From Anaerolineaceae bacterium (GTDB taxonomy: Bacteria > Chloroflexota > Anaerolineae > 4572-78), in NCBI GenBank assembly GCA_024762375.1, contig JANTHQ010000073.1:1-7713 (forward strand): DNA of 7,713 nt, read 5' to 3'. Made by a program: the position numbers and the translations under genes. Shown piece after piece: positions 6,294 to 7,713 of the stretch (positions within the stretch are counted from its first letter, which is position 1; the number at the start of each line of letters is the position of its first letter). The notes below the pieces were generated by a model. The model was not told the origin of the DNA. It ran no database searches and saw only the letters and a list, made by a program, of their open reading frames with translations.

Positions 6294-6697
6294 GGGGATG
6301 AACCGGTTTCGACAGGCATGTGGACGGTTGCAGACCGCGAGTCGAGCTGAGGTAACTCGTAAAACTGTCTCAAAAAAAACAAATGCCGAGAAAGTACCTG
6401 CTTTCAACGGTCGCTCTTACAACGCTTTGCCCTTAGCGGCGTAAGCTAGTTTGAGCTACTACGACCCCTGATACGGGTCGCGGGTTGCGTCTTCTTCCCT
6501 CGAGAGAGGGCGCCATCCGACGTTTAATTCGAGGTGCTCCGGTGTGACACCGATACGCACCGGCTAAGATTTATCGGCTGGGCTGAGGCGACTCTGTTGA
6601 CCGACGACCCTCAGCCGAGATTTTGAGCGTCAACTATGCTCGTAGACGTTTGCAACCAGCATGTTTGGACCCGGGTTCGACTCCCGGCATCTCCACC
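6294..6697 (+). ncRNA. ssrA: tmRNA (transfer-messenger RNA), one-piece form
   Basis: tmRNA with SmpB rescues ribosomes stalled on broken messages and adds a degradation tag. The 5' GGGGATG (6294-6300) pairs with CATCTCC (6688-6694) to form the seven-base-pair acceptor stem; the third pair is G6296-U6692, the G3-U70 pair by which alanyl-tRNA synthetase recognises tmRNA. A D-loop-like segment (GGTTTCGACAGG, 6305-6316) follows. At the 3' end a T arm is present: CCGGG (6671-6675), loop TTCGACT (6676-6682), CCCGG (6683-6687). The tag frame ends at UAA 6442-6444. Behind it are several GC-rich hairpins of the pseudoknot region, for example around 6497-6510. After discriminator A6695 the DNA encodes CC and then T, so the final A of CCA must be added or replaced by CCA-adding enzyme. 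The order is that of a non-permuted gene. Confidence 0.97.
6385..6444 (+). other. tmRNA tag-peptide reading frame (minimum extent)
   Basis: From GCC at 6385 the frame encodes AEKVPAFNGRSYNALPLAA and stops at UAA (6442-6444). The Leu-Ala-Ala end is the usual signal for ClpXP-type proteases. The resume codon is not certain. GCC would give the common Ala and leaves an A at position -4. The frame stays open upstream through AAU, ACA, AAA, AAA and UCA (6370), where a GUC directly before UCA resembles the context seen in E. coli. The tag could therefore have 19 to 24 encoded residues. Confidence 0.7.
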
Positions 6698-6702
6698 TTT
6701 TC

Positions 6703-6736
6703 AAAACGCTCCGGCTTTGGGGCGTTTTCTTTTTTT
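6703..6736 (+). terminator. Intrinsic terminator of the tmRNA gene
   Basis: AAAACGCTCC (6703-6712) pairs with GGGGCGTTTT (6719-6728), with one G-U pair, around a six-base loop GGCTTT. A T-rich tract continues to 6736. It starts six bases after the tmRNA 3' end and separates tmRNA from galK transcription. Confidence 0.85.
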
Positions 6737-6756
6737 CCAAATTTGCGTGCGCCACT

Positions 6757-6784
6757 ATGAAAGTCAATAATTTTCTGATACAAT
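6757..6784 (+). promoter_or_regulatory. Predicted promoter of galK
   Basis: TACAAT (6779-6784) is preceded by TGA, giving an extended -10 element, and by a weak -35-like ATGAAA (6757-6762) with a 16-base spacer. Transcription would begin near 6791, about 27 bases before the GTG start. I see no clear operator or galactose-regulator palindrome. Confidence 0.55.
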
Positions 6785-6817
6785 AGTATCGTTCAAACTT
6801 TTTGCGGGAGACAACCT

Positions 6818-7713
6818 GTGGATTTGGTACAAAAAACACTCACAGCACTTCAAAACACCTTCCAGCCCACCGCTGCCCCGCGTGTATTCCACGCGCCGGG
6901 ACGGGTCAATCTCATCGGTGAACACACCGACTATAATGACGGCTTTGTCTTGCCCGCTGCTATCGACTTTCACACGGTTGTTGCCGCTGCACCGCGCACC
7001 GACACACTGGTGGAAGTTTTGGCACTGGATATGGACGATATTGATACCTTCGACCTGACCGCGCCCATTACCCCGTCAGCCGGGCATCAGTGGGCAAATT
7101 ATGTCCGCGGCATGGCAAAAGTTTTATTGCAAGAGGGACACCCACTCAGCGGCATGTCGCTCGCTATTGCCGGAAATATCCCCACCGGCGCCGGGTTGAG
7201 TTCATCCGCCTCGCTGGAAATGGCGCTGGGATATGCATTTTTACAACTCAGCGACCAACCCATCGACGGCGTATCGCTGGCCCTGGCCGGGCAAAATGCC
7301 GAAAATAATTTCGTTGGCGTGCAGTGCGGCATTATGGATCAGTTCATTTCGGCGCTGGGGCAAAAAGACCATGCCCTGTTGCTCGATTGTCGCACGCTCG
7401 AATATTCAGCTGTTCCCATCCCCACCGATACCGCCATCGTAATTGTAGATAGCGGCGTCAAACGTGGACTGGTTGATTCGGAATACAATACTCGCCGCAA
7501 CCAGTGCGCCGCCGCCGCAGAATTTTTCGGTGTGCCGGCTTTACGTGATGTAACGATGGAAACCTTCACCGCCCGGCAAACAGATTTGCCGCCGGTCCTG
7601 CGCCGTCGAGCGCGGCATGTCATCTCTGAAAACGAACGCACCATCGCCGCCGCCGAGGCGCTGAAAACAAACGATTTGCATCGATTTGGACAGTTGTTAA
7701 ACGAATCGCACCG
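6818..7713 (+). CDS. galK: Galactokinase, C-terminus cut by window edge
   Basis: This enzyme phosphorylates galactose at C1 with ATP, the first Leloir-pathway reaction, in the cytoplasm. Visible are 298 codons of a family normally about 380-400 residues long, so roughly the last quarter lies outside. The galactokinase signature is at 28-42 (G-R-V-N-L-I-G-E-H-T-D-Y-N-D-G), with catalytic Arg29 and sugar-binding E35, H36 and D38. The GHMP ATP loop is P122-T-G-A-G-L-S-S-S-A131. The catalytic base Asp lies in C170-G-I-M-D174-Q. Further family motifs are S221-E-Y-N and R226-R227, and R267-H-V-I-S-E-N-E-R274. The start is GTG at 6818 with GGGAG seven bases upstream; it gives an N-terminus of usual length and no ATG is placed as well. 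It has its own promoter behind the tmRNA terminator; downstream partners such as galT are not visible. Confidence 0.95.
   Translation, partial: MDLVQKTLTALQNTFQPTAAPRVFHAPGRVNLIGEHTDYNDGFVLPAAIDFHTVVAAAPRTDTLVEVLALDMDDIDTFDLTAPITPSAGHQWANYVRGMAKVLLQEGHPLSGMSLAIAGNIPTGAGLSSSASLEMALGYAFLQLSDQPIDGVSLALAGQNAENNFVGVQCGIMDQFISALGQKDHALLLDCRTLEYSAVPIPTDTAIVIVDSGVKRGLVDSEYNTRRNQCAAAAEFFGVPALRDVTMETFTARQTDLPPVLRRRARHVISENERTIAAAEALKTNDLHRFGQLLNESH

Noticed and set aside
6263..6309. AACCGGTT-like repeat just before and inside the tmRNA 5' end
   Set aside because: The second copy belongs to the conserved tmRNA D-loop region and the first lies between the promoter boxes; two short copies are expected by chance and show no other operator features.
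6630..6839. Minus-strand open frame antisense to the tmRNA 3' end, encoding a WRCRESNPGP-like stretch
   Set aside because: This peptide is a familiar false translation of the antisense of tRNA or tmRNA T-arm sequence. The region is explained by the tmRNA, its terminator and the galK promoter.
1..7713. Search for CRISPR repeats, transposase genes, inverted-repeat ends, att sites at the tmRNA 3' end and defence genes
   Set aside because: No regularly spaced repeats, recombinase or transposase motifs were seen. The tmRNA is a common integration site, but no integrase gene or duplicated 3' end follows it; galK comes directly after.

Overview
The window looks like a chromosomal segment from a bacterium with compact, mostly protein-coding DNA. 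The gene families and their style (an Eis-type acetyltransferase outside the actinobacteria, a stand-alone prephenate dehydratase, a VTT/TVP38 membrane protein, and an uncharacterised transmembrane gene pair) best fit an uncultured Chloroflexota of the Anaerolineae type. This is an inference from resemblance, not a measurement. I see no insertion sequence, prophage, integron, CRISPR array or toxin-antitoxin pair, so the region reads as core genome rather than an island.

Left part (1-4762, all minus strand). A textbook promoter (TTGACA, 17-bp spacer, TACAAT; 4734-4762) starts a tightly packed operon: calcineurin-like phosphoesterase (TTG start), prephenate dehydratase (pheA), LOG/TIGR00725-type Rossmann protein and Eis-like N-acetyltransferase. 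The gaps are only 1-6 bases. A second promoter (1390-1418), placed just after the acetyltransferase stop, starts a group of three genes of unknown function: an 84-residue protein, a 252-residue protein with a membrane segment at each end, and a three-helix membrane protein that runs off the left edge. They are linked by an ATGA overlap and a one-base gap. I regard this trio as the most probable undescribed system here, although its function cannot be read from the sequence.

Middle (4768-6243). A VTT/TVP38-family membrane protein (minus) and a family-4-like uracil-DNA glycosylase (plus) diverge from a 135-bp intergenic region holding a plausible promoter for each. The VTT gene ends in an intrinsic terminator that overlaps its stop codon and is followed at once by the phosphoesterase operon promoter. 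The glycosylase keeps its two active-site motifs but has no cysteine at all, so it cannot hold the [4Fe-4S] cluster typical of family 4.

Right part (6244-7713, plus). A one-piece tmRNA gene (ssrA, 6294-6697) has its own promoter, a G3-U70 alanine identity pair, a T arm, a tag frame ending in Leu-Ala-Ala and a good terminator. Galactokinase (galK) follows with its own extended -10 promoter and a GTG start, and is cut by the right edge after 298 codons.

The genes do not form one pathway. They are neighbouring housekeeping units: aromatic amino acid synthesis and nucleotide-related enzymes, uracil repair, trans-translation and galactose use.
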